This document shows, piece by piece, positions 6,200-13,027 of a stretch of 18,554 nt of DNA. The stretch covers positions 1 through 18,554 of the forward strand of contig SFPF01000070.1 of assembly GCA_004552155.1 (NCBI GenBank). The letters are read 5' to 3'. Each line of letters starts with the position of its first letter. The first letter of the stretch is position 1. The notes under the pieces were generated by a model. It did no database searches, was not told the DNA's origin, and worked only from the letters and a program-made list of their open reading frames with translations. The DNA comes from Bacteroidales bacterium. GTDB lineage: Bacteria > Bacteroidota > Bacteroidia > Bacteroidales > Bacteroidaceae. The position numbers and the translations under genes were made by a program.

Positions 6200-8302
6200 T
6201 CAAGAAATCTCCGAAAAACTTTGCTGGGATTTCTTGAAGAGTTTGAGCTGCTGCCAAGCCACGGCATTCTGCGGCAGGCGTTCCTCGGGGTCTTGCTCGA
6301 GCAGGGCGGCTGCCGTGTCGCGGGCAGCGGCCATGAGGTCGGTATCGCGCACGAGGTTGGCGATTTTTAGGTCAAAGGGCATACCGCTTTGCTGCGTGCC
6401 GTCCATATCTCCAGGACCGCGCAGACGCATGTCTTCTTCGGCAATCACAAAGCCGTCGGTGCTCTCCACCATCACCTCCATGCGCCGCCGCGCACTGTCG
6501 GTGAGTTTGCTATCCGTCATCAAAATGCAATAGGCCTTGTCGGAGCCGCGCCCCACCCTGCCCCGCAACTGATGCAACTGCGACAAGCCGAAGCGATCGG
6601 CGTTTTCTATCACCATCACCGAGGCGTTAGGCACATTCACCCCCACTTCAATCACCGTGGTAGCCACGAGAATATTCAGTTCGCGGCGCTTGAAGGCCTG
6701 CATCACGGCATCTTTGTCCGCCGGCTTCATGCGCCCATGCACTTTGCCGATTTTGAAAGTCGGGAACACGTCGCAAAGATTATTGTAGCCCGTTTCAAGG
6801 TCCTGCAAATTGCTTTCTTCGCTGCCCTCAATCAGGGGAAACACCACGTAAACCTGCCTGCCTGCCGCCAGTTCGCGCATCATGCCCGTGTACATATAGC
6901 CGCGCTCTTTCTGTGTGTAGTGAATGGTTTGAATCGGTTTGCGCCCGGGCGGCAGCGCGTCGATGACCGACACGTCGAGGTCGCCGTAGACCGTCATGGC
7001 AAGGGTGCGCGGAATGGGCGTGGCGGTCATCACGAGCACGTGCGGCGGGCGCACATTCTTCTCCCACAGCGCGGCGCGTTGCTTCACGCCGAAGCGGTGC
7101 TGCTCGTCGATGACCACGAAACCGAGGTTGAGGAAGCGCACCGTTGGTTCGATGAGGGCGTGCGTGCCCACAAGGATATGAATCGTGCCGTCGGCGATGC
7201 CCTGCATGATTTCCTTGCGCGCCTTGCCTTTCACGCTGCCCGTGAGGAGTTCCACGGTGACTGGCAAAGGAGAAAGCAGTTCCCTGATGGTAGCAAAGTG
7301 CTGCTCAGCAAGTATTTCGGTGGGCGCCATGATGCACGCCTGAAAACCGTTGTCGAGGGCGAGGAGGCAGCAAAGCAAAGCCACGATGGTCTTGCCGCAG
7401 CCCACGTCGCCTTGCAACAGGCGGTTCATCTGCCGCCCGCTCCCCACGTCGCGGCGGATTTCGCGGATCACGCGCTTCTGCGCCTCGGTGAGTTCAAAAG
7501 GCAGGCAAGTGTTGTAGAACTGCATGAAGCGTTCGCCCACTTTTTGGAAGATGTAGCCCTCGTTGTCGCGCCGCCTGCTCGTTGCCGAGCGCAGGATATC
7601 GAGTTGGAGATAGAAGAGTTCTTCAAATTTGAGGCGGTGAATGGCTGGCGGGAGGGCGAGCGATGACTCTGGGTGGTGCACCGTGCGCAGCGCGTCCTCG
7701 ATGGGCAGCAGCCGGTGCTGCGCGATGACGTGGGCGGGCAAGGTTTCTTCAATGCTGCCTGCGGGAAGGGTGTCTAAAAGGTTTTGCACCCACTGACCGA
7801 GGCGGCGCGAGTCCACGCCGGCGCGCTTCATCTTTTCAGAGGTGTGGTAGTGGGGCATCAGGCCGCCCGGTTCCGTTTGCAGCTTGGCGCAATCTTCCAT
7901 TTCGGGGTGGGCGATGGATATTTGCCCGTTCCAAAAGTTTGGCTTGCCGAGAATGAGATAGGTTTTGTCGTAGCGGAGACTGTCTTCAAGGCTTTTCGTG
8001 GCGTTGAACCATATCAGGGTGAGATAGCCCGTGCCGTCGCTGAATATGGCTTTAAGGCGTTTTTTCCTACCGATGCCCTCGGTCTCTATGTCCACGATGC
8101 TGCCGCGCAGCTGCACGTAGGGCATTCCCTCCTTCAGGGTGCGTATGGTGTGTATCTCGCTGCGGTCGATATATTTATAGGGAAAGGTGTAGAGCAGGTC
8201 GCGGAAGGTGTGCGCGTTCAGGTCCTCCGCGAGGATTTTTGCACGCACAGGCCCTACGCCTTTCAGGTATTTGATATCGGTGAGGAGGGAATTGGCAGGC
8301 AT
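6200..8302 (-). CDS. recG: ATP-dependent DNA helicase RecG
   Basis: RecG reverses stalled replication forks and migrates branched DNA. Starting at the ATG at 8302, the protein is 700 aa, the usual RecG length. An N-terminal wedge/OB region (LKGVGPVRAKIL, then YKYIDRSEI and VQLRGSIVDIE) precedes the helicase lobes. Visible motifs are Walker A GDVGCGKT (about residue 297), MAPTEILAEQHF, DEQHRFG (about 397), TATPIPRT, ATTVIEVGVNVPNA and QLHQLRGRVGR (about 577). All are intact. The frame is also open upstream into DJ-1, but the family length and conserved N-terminus support 8302 as the native start. pdxJ and DJ-1 lie upstream on the same strand, so the three may share transcription. Tandem palindromes follow the stop. 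Confidence 0.95.
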   Translation of the reverse strand: MPANSLLTDIKYLKGVGPVRAKILAEDLNAHTFRDLLYTFPYKYIDRSEIHTIRTLKEGMPYVQLRGSIVDIETEGIGRKKRLKAIFSDGTGYLTLIWFNATKSLEDSLRYDKTYLILGKPNFWNGQISIAHPEMEDCAKLQTEPGGLMPHYHTSEKMKRAGVDSRRLGQWVQNLLDTLPAGSIEETLPAHVIAQHRLLPIEDALRTVHHPESSLALPPAIHRLKFEELFYLQLDILRSATSRRRDNEGYIFQKVGERFMQFYNTCLPFELTEAQKRVIREIRRDVGSGRQMNRLLQGDVGCGKTIVALLCCLLALDNGFQACIMAPTEILAEQHFATIRELLSPLPVTVELLTGSVKGKARKEIMQGIADGTIHILVGTHALIEPTVRFLNLGFVVIDEQHRFGVKQRAALWEKNVRPPHVLVMTATPIPRTLAMTVYGDLDVSVIDALPPGRKPIQTIHYTQKERGYMYTGMMRELAAGRQVYVVFPLIEGSEESNLQDLETGYNNLCDVFPTFKIGKVHGRMKPADKDAVMQAFKRRELNILVATTVIEVGVNVPNASVMVIENADRFGLSQLHQLRGRVGRGSDKAYCILMTDSKLTDSARRRMEVMVESTDGFVIAEEDMRLRGPGDMDGTQQSGMPFDLKIANLVRDTDLMAAARDTAAALLEQDPEERLPQNAVAWQQLKLFKKSQQSFSEIS

Positions 8303-8941
8303 ATTCTGTAAATAAAACTGCCCCGCCGGCATGGCGGGGCAACCGTTGTTTATATCGAGCCGGAAATCGTTACAACTTCTTATACTGCATGGCGCGGCGC
8401 GCCTCTTCCACCTTTTCGTTGCCCACTCCACCTTTTCGTTGCCCACGAGTCGGCGGGCAATGGTGAAGGCAAAGGCTTCGGCGGCGGCAGGACCGCAGGC
8501 AGTGATCACGTTCTCGTCTTCCACCACCATTTCGCCCGGCAGATGCTTCGCGCCGTGCAGATGCGGTTCAAATCCGGGGTAGCACGTGGCTTCTTTGCCT
8601 TTCAATACACCGGCTTCGCCCAGCACCATAGGGGCGGCGCAGATGGCGGCGAGCAGCGTGCCCTTGTGATTGTGCTGCACGAGCGCCTGGCGCAGTAGGT
8701 CGCAGTTGAGCAGGGTCTTCGCAGCGGGCATTCCGCCGGGCAGCACCAATGCCTGGGCGTTTTCCACCACATTCTTACGGAACAGGCCGTCCACTTTAAG
8801 AATTAAGCCATGGCCACCAATCACGACACGCTTGCCGGTAATGCTCAGCAACTTTACTTCGAGTCCGCAACGCTGCAGCACGTCAAACGCCGTAATGGTT
8901 TCCATCTCTTCAAAACCATCTGCTAAAAATAGATATACCAT
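6200..8941 (-). CDS. Read-through ORF joining DJ-1 and RecG (913 codons)
   Basis: As sequenced, one open frame runs from the DJ-1 start (8941) to the RecG stop (6200). The first 172 codons are DJ-1. Codons 173-213 are out-of-frame DJ-1 tail and translated intergenic DNA, including the hairpin at 8320-8340. Codon 214 is the natural RecG ATG. The join arises from the 20-bp tandem duplication at 8407-8446, not from a designed domain fusion. Whether a fused protein is made depends on transcription passing the intergenic hairpin; RecG can still start at its own ATG. Confidence 0.7.
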   Translation of the reverse strand: MVYLFLADGFEEMETITAFDVLQRCGLEVKLLSITGKRVVIGGHGLILKVDGLFRKNVVENAQALVLPGGMPAAKTLLNCDLLRQALVQHNHKGTLLAAICAAPMVLGEAGVLKGKEATCYPGFEPHLHGAKHLPGEMVVEDENVITACGPAAAEAFAFTIARRLVGNEKVEWATKRWKRRAAPCSIRSCNDFRLDINNGCPAMPAGQFYLQNMPANSLLTDIKYLKGVGPVRAKILAEDLNAHTFRDLLYTFPYKYIDRSEIHTIRTLKEGMPYVQLRGSIVDIETEGIGRKKRLKAIFSDGTGYLTLIWFNATKSLEDSLRYDKTYLILGKPNFWNGQISIAHPEMEDCAKLQTEPGGLMPHYHTSEKMKRAGVDSRRLGQWVQNLLDTLPAGSIEETLPAHVIAQHRLLPIEDALRTVHHPESSLALPPAIHRLKFEELFYLQLDILRSATSRRRDNEGYIFQKVGERFMQFYNTCLPFELTEAQKRVIREIRRDVGSGRQMNRLLQGDVGCGKTIVALLCCLLALDNGFQACIMAPTEILAEQHFATIRELLSPLPVTVELLTGSVKGKARKEIMQGIADGTIHILVGTHALIEPTVRFLNLGFVVIDEQHRFGVKQRAALWEKNVRPPHVLVMTATPIPRTLAMTVYGDLDVSVIDALPPGRKPIQTIHYTQKERGYMYTGMMRELAAGRQVYVVFPLIEGSEESNLQDLETGYNNLCDVFPTFKIGKVHGRMKPADKDAVMQAFKRRELNILVATTVIEVGVNVPNASVMVIENADRFGLSQLHQLRGRVGRGSDKAYCILMTDSKLTDSARRRMEVMVESTDGFVIAEEDMRLRGPGDMDGTQQSGMPFDLKIANLVRDTDLMAAARDTAAALLEQDPEERLPQNAVAWQQLKLFKKSQQSFSEIS
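8320..8340 (-). terminator. Hairpin between DJ-1 and recG
   Basis: An 8-bp GC stem (8320-8327 with 8333-8340) with a 5-nt loop is followed on the minus strand by AGTTTTATTT. It looks like an intrinsic terminator or attenuator placed after the original DJ-1 stop. The read-through frame now crosses it. Confidence 0.65.
8370..8941 (-). CDS. DJ-1/PfpI (YajL-like) family protein, C-terminus frameshifted
   Basis: Members of this family are glyoxalase/deglycase-like or redox-sensing proteins. The start MVYLFLADGFEEME is typical. The nucleophile-elbow cysteine is in AAICAAPMVLGEAG (Cys101), and Glu11/Glu12 fall where the partner acid is expected. Of the 572 nt from 8941 to the native stop at 8370-8372, 20 nt are a tandem duplication. 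Removing it gives a 183-aa protein ending VEEARRAMQYKKL, a normal length and end for the family. With it, the last 11 residues are replaced and the stop is missed. The active site lies before the damage, so activity may survive. It is 46 nt downstream of pdxJ on the same strand. The exact substrate cannot be told. Confidence 0.85.
8407..8446. repeat. 20-bp tandem duplication inside the DJ-1 gene
   Basis: 8407-8426 and 8427-8446 are identical. On the minus strand the unit is GTGGGCAACGAAAAGGTGGA. Twenty bases is not a multiple of three, so it shifts the DJ-1 frame. Confidence 0.95.
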
Positions 8942-8987
8942 TTGTTGTAACTTAGTTTTAGTTGAGTGTATATATAATATTGTGTGT

Positions 8988-9710
8988 TCAAATTTTGTTC
9001 TTGATACAGAGCAGATATTGCCTGATGGTTTCTTCGATGCCGAGATAAAGGGCGTCGGAAATCAAGGCGTGGCCGATGCTCACCTCATCAAGACAGGGCA
9101 AGGCATGATGGAAATATGCCAAGTTCTGCAAACTCAAATCGTGCCCTGCATTCACGCCGAGCCCAAGTTTGCGGCTGTGTGCGGCAGTTTCTACAAACGG
9201 GCGCACGGCCACTTCGCGGTCGGTGGAATAAGCGGCGGCATAAGGTTCTGTATAGAGTTCAATGCGGTCTGCCCCGGCCTGCTTGGCATAGTCTGCCATT
9301 TCGGGCAGGGCATCAATGAAGATGCTGGTACGAATGCCGGCTTCGCGGAAACGCGTCGTCACATCGGTAAGGAAGGAGAGGTTAGATTTTGTGTCCCAGC
9401 CGTGATTGGAAGTAAGTTGTTCGGGACTGTCGGGTACGAGCGTCACCTGCGTCGGTTTTACCTCCATTACCAGTTGGCAAAACTCCTCCGACGGATAGCC
9501 TTCAATATTAAATTCTGTGGAAAGAAGGGGTTTCAACGCCCTTACATCGGCACGTCTGATGTGCCGCTCGTCGGGACGGGGGTGAACCGTAATACCTTGT
9601 GCGCCAAACCTTTCACAATCGAGTGCAAACTGCACCACGTTCGGCGTATCGCCGCCCCGGGCATTGCGCAGCGTGGCTATTTTGTTGATATTGACGCTCA
9701 GTTTTGTCAT
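8988..9710 (-). CDS. pdxJ: Pyridoxine 5'-phosphate synthase PdxJ
   Basis: PdxJ condenses 1-deoxyxylulose 5-phosphate with 3-amino-2-oxopropyl phosphate to make pyridoxine 5'-phosphate, the last ring-forming step of the DXP-dependent vitamin B6 pathway. The 240-aa protein has the family signatures: LSVNINKIATLRNARG at the start, ITVHPRPDERHI (His43), FNIEGYPSEEF (Glu70), GVNAGHDLSLQNL (His190) and SIGHALISDAL. Length and catalytic positions are normal for a cytoplasmic TIM barrel. A TAnnTTTG element lies about 40 nt upstream of the ATG. The DJ-1 gene starts 46 nt after the stop and is probably cotranscribed. Confidence 0.97.
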   Translation of the reverse strand: MTKLSVNINKIATLRNARGGDTPNVVQFALDCERFGAQGITVHPRPDERHIRRADVRALKPLLSTEFNIEGYPSEEFCQLVMEVKPTQVTLVPDSPEQLTSNHGWDTKSNLSFLTDVTTRFREAGIRTSIFIDALPEMADYAKQAGADRIELYTEPYAAAYSTDREVAVRPFVETAAHSRKLGLGVNAGHDLSLQNLAYFHHALPCLDEVSIGHALISDALYLGIEETIRQYLLCIKNKI

Positions 9711-9751
9711 TATTTCGGTTGCTGTCGTTATGAACTACATGATAACGAAGT

Positions 9752-9760
9752 GCAAAATTA
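9752..9760 (-). promoter_or_regulatory. Probable -7 element upstream of pdxJ
   Basis: TAATTTTGC on the minus strand fits TAnnTTTG, and the expected start is about 35 nt before the ATG at 9710. I see no good TTTG at the usual upstream distance. Confidence 0.45.
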
Positions 9761-9763
9761 ACA

Positions 9764-9800
9764 AAATTCCCCATATGCCATATAAGCAAATGGGGAATTT
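9764..9800 (-). terminator. Probable terminator after panB
   Basis: An 11-bp perfect stem (AAATTCCCCAT at 9764-9774 with its complement at 9790-9800) has a 15-nt loop. On the minus strand it is followed by TTGTTAATTTTGC. It separates panB from the pdxJ promoter. Confidence 0.65.
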
Positions 9801-9836
9801 AGCATTAATTATGATTTATGCCGTTTACGATTTTCT

Positions 9837-10655
9837 CTAATACTGTTCTTGTGCGTTCGGAAAATCGCAAGATTTCACGTCGGTCACGTATTGGCCGATG
9901 GCATCAAGCATCACGGTGTGCAGGTCTGCATAGCGGCGCAGGAACTTCGGCGAGAAGTCTTTGTTCTTGCCCAGCATGTCGTCGATTACGAGCACTTGTC
10001 CGTCAGCCGGACCGCCGCCGATGCCGATTATGGGCACGTCCACGCTTTCTACCACCTTTTGCGTCAATGCCGCCGGTATCTTTTCGAGCACGATGCCGAA
10101 GCAGCCGGCTTCGGCCAAGGCTGCGGCGTCGGAGAGTAGGCGGGCTGCCTCTGCGTCCTCGCGGGCACGAACGGCGTAGGTGCCGAATTTATTGATGCTC
10201 TGCGGCGTAAGTCCGAGGTGTCCCATCACGGGAATGCCGGCATCGAGGATTTTGCGCACGGTGTCGAGGATTTCCACCCCGCCTTCCAGTTTCACGGCAT
10301 CGCATCCCGTTTCCTGCATGATGCGAATCGCGTTGCGCACGCCTTCCACGGGGTTTACCTGATACGTGCCAAAGGGCATGTCGCACACTACGAGGGCGCG
10401 CTTTACGCCGCGCACCACACTTCGTGCGTGGTATATCATCTGATCGAGTGTAATGGGCAGGGTTGTGTGGTTGCCTGCCATGACATTCGAGGCACTGTCG
10501 CCGACAAGGATAATGTCCACTCCGGCTTCATCCACAATCTTAGCGGTGGTATAGTCATAAGAGGTAAGCATGGCGATTTTCTTGCCCTGCTCCTTCATTT
10601 CTTTAAGGCGGTGCGTGGTGACTTTCCGCGTATCGTCAACTAAATAACCTGGCAT
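9837..10655 (-). CDS. panB: 3-methyl-2-oxobutanoate hydroxymethyltransferase PanB
   Basis: PanB transfers a hydroxymethyl group from 5,10-methylene-tetrahydrofolate to alpha-ketoisovalerate, giving ketopantoate, the first committed step of pantothenate and CoA synthesis. The 272-aa protein shows the standard TIM-barrel sites: MLTSYDYTTAKIVDEAGVD, VGDSASNVMAG (Mg ligand Asp53), VVCDMPFGTYQ (Asp92), AVKLEGG (Lys122), GHLGLTPQ, and IVLEKIP (catalytic Glu191). All are intact and the length is normal. No other pantothenate gene is adjacent in the window. The gene is followed by a hairpin terminator. A nested inverted-repeat element begins about 90 nt upstream of its start. I see no clear TAnnTTTG element in the gap. 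Confidence 0.97.
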   Translation of the reverse strand: MPGYLVDDTRKVTTHRLKEMKEQGKKIAMLTSYDYTTAKIVDEAGVDIILVGDSASNVMAGNHTTLPITLDQMIYHARSVVRGVKRALVVCDMPFGTYQVNPVEGVRNAIRIMQETGCDAVKLEGGVEILDTVRKILDAGIPVMGHLGLTPQSINKFGTYAVRAREDAEAARLLSDAAALAEAGCFGIVLEKIPAALTQKVVESVDVPIIGIGGGPADGQVLVIDDMLGKNKDFSPKFLRRYADLHTVMLDAIGQYVTDVKSCDFPNAQEQY

Positions 10656-10742
10656 AATTTTATTTTTGAGGTTTAAGTTAATATCTTTATATAAATTCCT
10701 TATTTATAATTGTTTGATTGATTATACTATTATGTATCATGG

Positions 10743-10962
10743 TGCCTGGAAGGCACTACGGAGCGCAGCGACGGTAACCGGGTACGGAGTGCCCGGCGGG
10801 GCATTGAGAGGACGATGTGCCTGGAAGGCACTACGCCATAGGACACAGGAGCAGAACGCATTAACGGGCGTACTGCCTTCCAGGCAGATATTTGCTATTA
10901 CCTGGCTACCGAGGACTTCGTCCCCGGTTACCGTCGCTTCGCTCCGTACTGCCTTCCAGGCA
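10743..10962. mobile_element. 220-bp nested inverted-repeat element (MITE-like)
   Basis: The outer arms (10743-10782 and 10923-10962) pair over 40 bp with two mismatches. An inner pair (10818-10837 and 10867-10886) matches over 20 bp with one mismatch. Both pairs begin with the near-palindrome TGCCTGGAAGGCA. Small hairpins such as GGAC-TTC-GTCC lie near the right arm. There is no coding capacity. It fills most of the 319-bp gap between panB and the HAD gene. I saw no target-site duplication, so mobility is inferred from structure only. Confidence 0.6.
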
Positions 10963-10974
10963 GTTTACCTATCC

Positions 10975-11613
10975 TTAAATTTGTTCAATAAATTCCTTAA
11001 AATCTTCAATATACGCATCGCAAAGCGGCTCTATTTCTGTTGCTGCGAGCGAGGTGCAGACGCCTATTACAAACGCGCCGGAGGCACGCCCTGCGGCAAG
11101 TCCGCTCGGCGAGTCTTCAAATACGATGCATTTGCTTATATCCGCGCCGAGGCGTTCGGCTGCTGCGAGATAGCAGTCGGGGGCCGGTTTCGAGCGCCGC
11201 GCGTCTTCGGCAGTGAGCACGGCGGTGACGAGATTTTTTATCTCAGGATGCCGCGCGTAGAGGCAAGCCATCTTGTCGCAGTTCGAACTGGTCGCGATGG
11301 CCGTCGGCACACCCTGCGCCTGCAACGCTTCGAGAAACTCCCTCGCGCCCGCAATGTAAGGAAAATCCATTTGCCGCTCAAAGGCGTTAAGTCTTTCAGT
11401 AATCGCGGCGCGGTCAGCGGCATCGGGGAAGTAGGTGTCGTAAATCTGCGTCAGCGTGCGTCCCTTGATGGCGAGCGCGAAATCGGGCATGCCGGGCATA
11501 TATTCCTCGCCGATTTGTTTCCAAAACAGCGAATACTGCCCTTCCGTATCGACGATAACACCGTCGAGATCGAAGAGCACGGCGGAAAAATCAGATATAT
11601 TGACTTGTGGCAT
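10975..11613 (-). CDS. HAD-superfamily phosphatase (beta-phosphoglucomutase-like)
   Basis: From the ATG at 11613 the protein is 212 aa (MPQVNISDFSAVLFDLDGV). HAD motif I is FDLDGV (nucleophile Asp15, acid Asp17), followed by a helical cap, motif II TSSN, motif III RSKPAPDCY and motif IV FEDSPSG. This is subfamily I, in the group of beta-phosphoglucomutases and small sugar-phosphate phosphatases; the substrate cannot be assigned. The frame is open to an ATG at 11688, but that ATG overlaps a TAAATTTGC promoter element at 11685-11693, so 11613 is the better start. It is divergently transcribed from the six-TM protein gene. The 220-bp inverted-repeat element lies 12 nt past its stop. Confidence 0.9.
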   Translation of the reverse strand: MPQVNISDFSAVLFDLDGVIVDTEGQYSLFWKQIGEEYMPGMPDFALAIKGRTLTQIYDTYFPDAADRAAITERLNAFERQMDFPYIAGAREFLEALQAQGVPTAIATSSNCDKMACLYARHPEIKNLVTAVLTAEDARRSKPAPDCYLAAAERLGADISKCIVFEDSPSGLAAGRASGAFVIGVCTSLAATEIEPLCDAYIEDFKEFIEQI

Positions 11614-11684
11614 GATTTCTTTGATTTTATGGATTTCAGGCGCGGGGATTATCTTTCTGCTCCCCCGCCGCTTGTTAATGGCGT

Positions 11685-11693
11685 GCAAATTTA
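11685..11693 (-). promoter_or_regulatory. Probable -7 element of the HAD gene
   Basis: TAAATTTGC on the minus strand matches TAnnTTTG and places the start near 11678, about 65 nt before the ATG at 11613. No clear -33 element is seen. Confidence 0.45.
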
Positions 11694-11736
11694 CTAAATA
11701 ATGCGCTAAAACCCGTTTTTATTATAAGGCAATCAC

Positions 11737-11745
11737 TAATTTTGC
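11737..11745 (+). promoter_or_regulatory. Probable -7 element of the six-TM protein gene
   Basis: TAATTTTGC matches TAnnTTTG and places the transcription start near 11752, so the octamer-repeat leader (11768-11801) falls in the 5' untranslated region. It is divergent from the HAD promoter, 43 nt away. Confidence 0.5.
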
Positions 11746-11767
11746 ACTTGCGACAGCAGATTTCTGT

Positions 11768-11801
11768 CTCGTTTACTCGTTTACTTGTATACTCGTCTAC
11801 T
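11768..11801 (+). repeat. Octamer tandem repeat (CTYGTNTA)4 in a leader
   Basis: Four 8-bp units, CTCGTTTA, CTCGTTTA, CTTGTATA and CTCGTCTA, are followed by CT. They lie between the predicted start and the ATG at 11829. A matching array in sense orientation precedes the J-domain gene (18520-18551). Over 37 nt the two loci differ at four positions. Confidence 0.8.
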
Positions 11802-11828
11802 AAAAACGCACCATACAATATTATATAT

Positions 11829-12806
11829 ATGTCCCAAAACGTATCTGCCTCCACCGAGAAACCCAAAGCCGCCCCCTATCAGCCGCTCTATGCAGAGCGC
11901 GGCATTCGCAGCAGCATGCTCGAAGGCTGGAAACTCTTTGCGCTCCACGCCGCCGACTTCCTCAAAGCCATCGGCTGGCAAAGCCTGCTCGCCGTGAGCC
12001 TCGGCATGGCGGCCGTGGCATTCCTCGTCCTGCCCTACCTCACCGAGTGCCTCGCACCTTGGCACGTATACACCAAAATCGGCACGCCCGGCACGGCCGG
12101 CCTCCTGCTGCCCTCGCTCCCTGCCCTGCTTTGCCTCGTCGGCGCACTGCTCATCGCCGCCGCCTGCTACGGCATTCAGAGTGCCGCCCGCGCACGACTG
12201 CTGCGCCATTATGCCGAACACACCACACTGGCACATATCAGCACGCACTTTTTCCGCGCTCCTATGAAAACGATGAAGGCGTGGGGCGCGATGCTCGTGT
12301 TCGACCTCCCCTCGTTCTTCTTCATGCTGCTCCTCGCGGGCGGCATCACGTGGCTTTCCGCCAAATATTCATGGTGGATCATGCTCTTCCTGCCCATCTT
12401 GCTCTTCCTGCTCCACACGCTGCAAAGCGTGGCACGCCTGCACTACGTGCTCGGGCACGCCGCCACGCCGATAGCCGCCTGGCGCAAGGTATTTGATAAA
12501 GGCGGCAACCATGTGGGCGGTTATTACATCGTGCGACTGCTTACCTATATGCCCATGTCGCTCGCCGCCCTCGCTTGCATCTTTCCATTTGCCACGGTAG
12601 CGGCCACGGGCTATTACGCTTCCGTTTCATTTCTCCAAAGCGACCCCGTCGCGCTCTCGGGCACGTTCTATCTGCTTTCGGCCCTCGCGCTCATTATCTC
12701 CGCCGCCCTGTGGTCGGTCTGCTCCTTTGTGCTGTCGCTGCCCATGGCAGTGTATGTAGCCGGCAAGGAAGTGGAGAGCCGCCCCAATCTCGACGTGCTT
12801 TCATAG
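11829..12806 (+). CDS. Six-TM membrane protein of unknown function
   Basis: I do not recognise the family. From the ATG at 11829 the protein is 325 aa, with a polar N-terminus (MSQNVSASTEKPKAAPYQPL), then six hydrophobic segments at about 50-72, 95-117, 152-176, 181-203, 236-264 and 278-306. A short polar tail (KEVESRPNLDVLS) follows. The alternation of hydrophobic pairs with amphipathic stretches suggests an integral inner-membrane protein without a large soluble domain. The frame extends upstream to about 11742, but that start would overlap the TAATTTTGC promoter, so 11829 is preferred. It stands alone and ends in a strong terminator. The leader carries the octamer repeat. Confidence 0.85.
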   Translation: MSQNVSASTEKPKAAPYQPLYAERGIRSSMLEGWKLFALHAADFLKAIGWQSLLAVSLGMAAVAFLVLPYLTECLAPWHVYTKIGTPGTAGLLLPSLPALLCLVGALLIAAACYGIQSAARARLLRHYAEHTTLAHISTHFFRAPMKTMKAWGAMLVFDLPSFFFMLLLAGGITWLSAKYSWWIMLFLPILLFLLHTLQSVARLHYVLGHAATPIAAWRKVFDKGGNHVGGYYIVRLLTYMPMSLAALACIFPFATVAATGYYASVSFLQSDPVALSGTFYLLSALALIISAALWSVCSFVLSLPMAVYVAGKEVESRPNLDVLS

Positions 12807-12841
12807 TCTCTTCGCAAAATTTCCCCCTTATAATCTTTACG

Positions 12842-12882
12842 GTCTGCGCAGACAATTTTCCCTGTCTGCGCAGACTTTTTTT
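12842..12882 (+). terminator. Intrinsic terminator after the six-TM protein gene
   Basis: GTCTGCGCAGAC occurs twice (12842-12853 and 12864-12875). Each copy is self-complementary and they pair with each other around a 10-nt loop. A T-run follows at once. It is 35 nt past the stop. Confidence 0.85.
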
Positions 12883-12926
12883 ATTTTCTCCGAATTATTT
12901 TTTACTATCATATAAGAAAAAGTTTA

Positions 12927-13004
12927 TTACAAAGTTTGTAACGGCCGTTACAAAGTTTGTAACACATGTTATAAAGTTTGTAATACATGTTACAAAGTTT
13001 GTAA
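12927..13004 (+). promoter_or_regulatory. Array of four palindromes at exact 21-bp spacing
   Basis: The 15-bp palindrome TTACAAAGTTTGTAA starts at 12927, 12948, 12969 (one change, TTATAAA) and 12990. Six-base spacers (CGGCCG, CACATG, TACATG) separate them. The spacers create second dyads, for example TTTGTAACGGCCGTTACAAA. A spacing of 21 bp is two helical turns, so bound dimers would line up on one face. The array lies upstream of the efflux adaptor gene and looks like a multi-site operator. The cognate regulator is not evident in the window. Confidence 0.65.
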
Positions 13005-13027
13005 CAAAAAATATCTTATATGAGAGG

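Noticed and set aside
6389..7666. A 425-codon plus-strand frame opposite recG.
   Set aside because: It is a GC-rich antisense shadow of recG, rich in His and Ala with no recognisable domain. The same applies to frames opposite the PBP (1349-2032, 2501-3004), pdxJ/DJ-1 (8670-9761) and the HAD gene (10666-11697).
12927..13004. Possible CRISPR array.
   Set aside because: The repeats are 15-bp palindromes with 6-bp spacers, far too short, and no cas genes are present.
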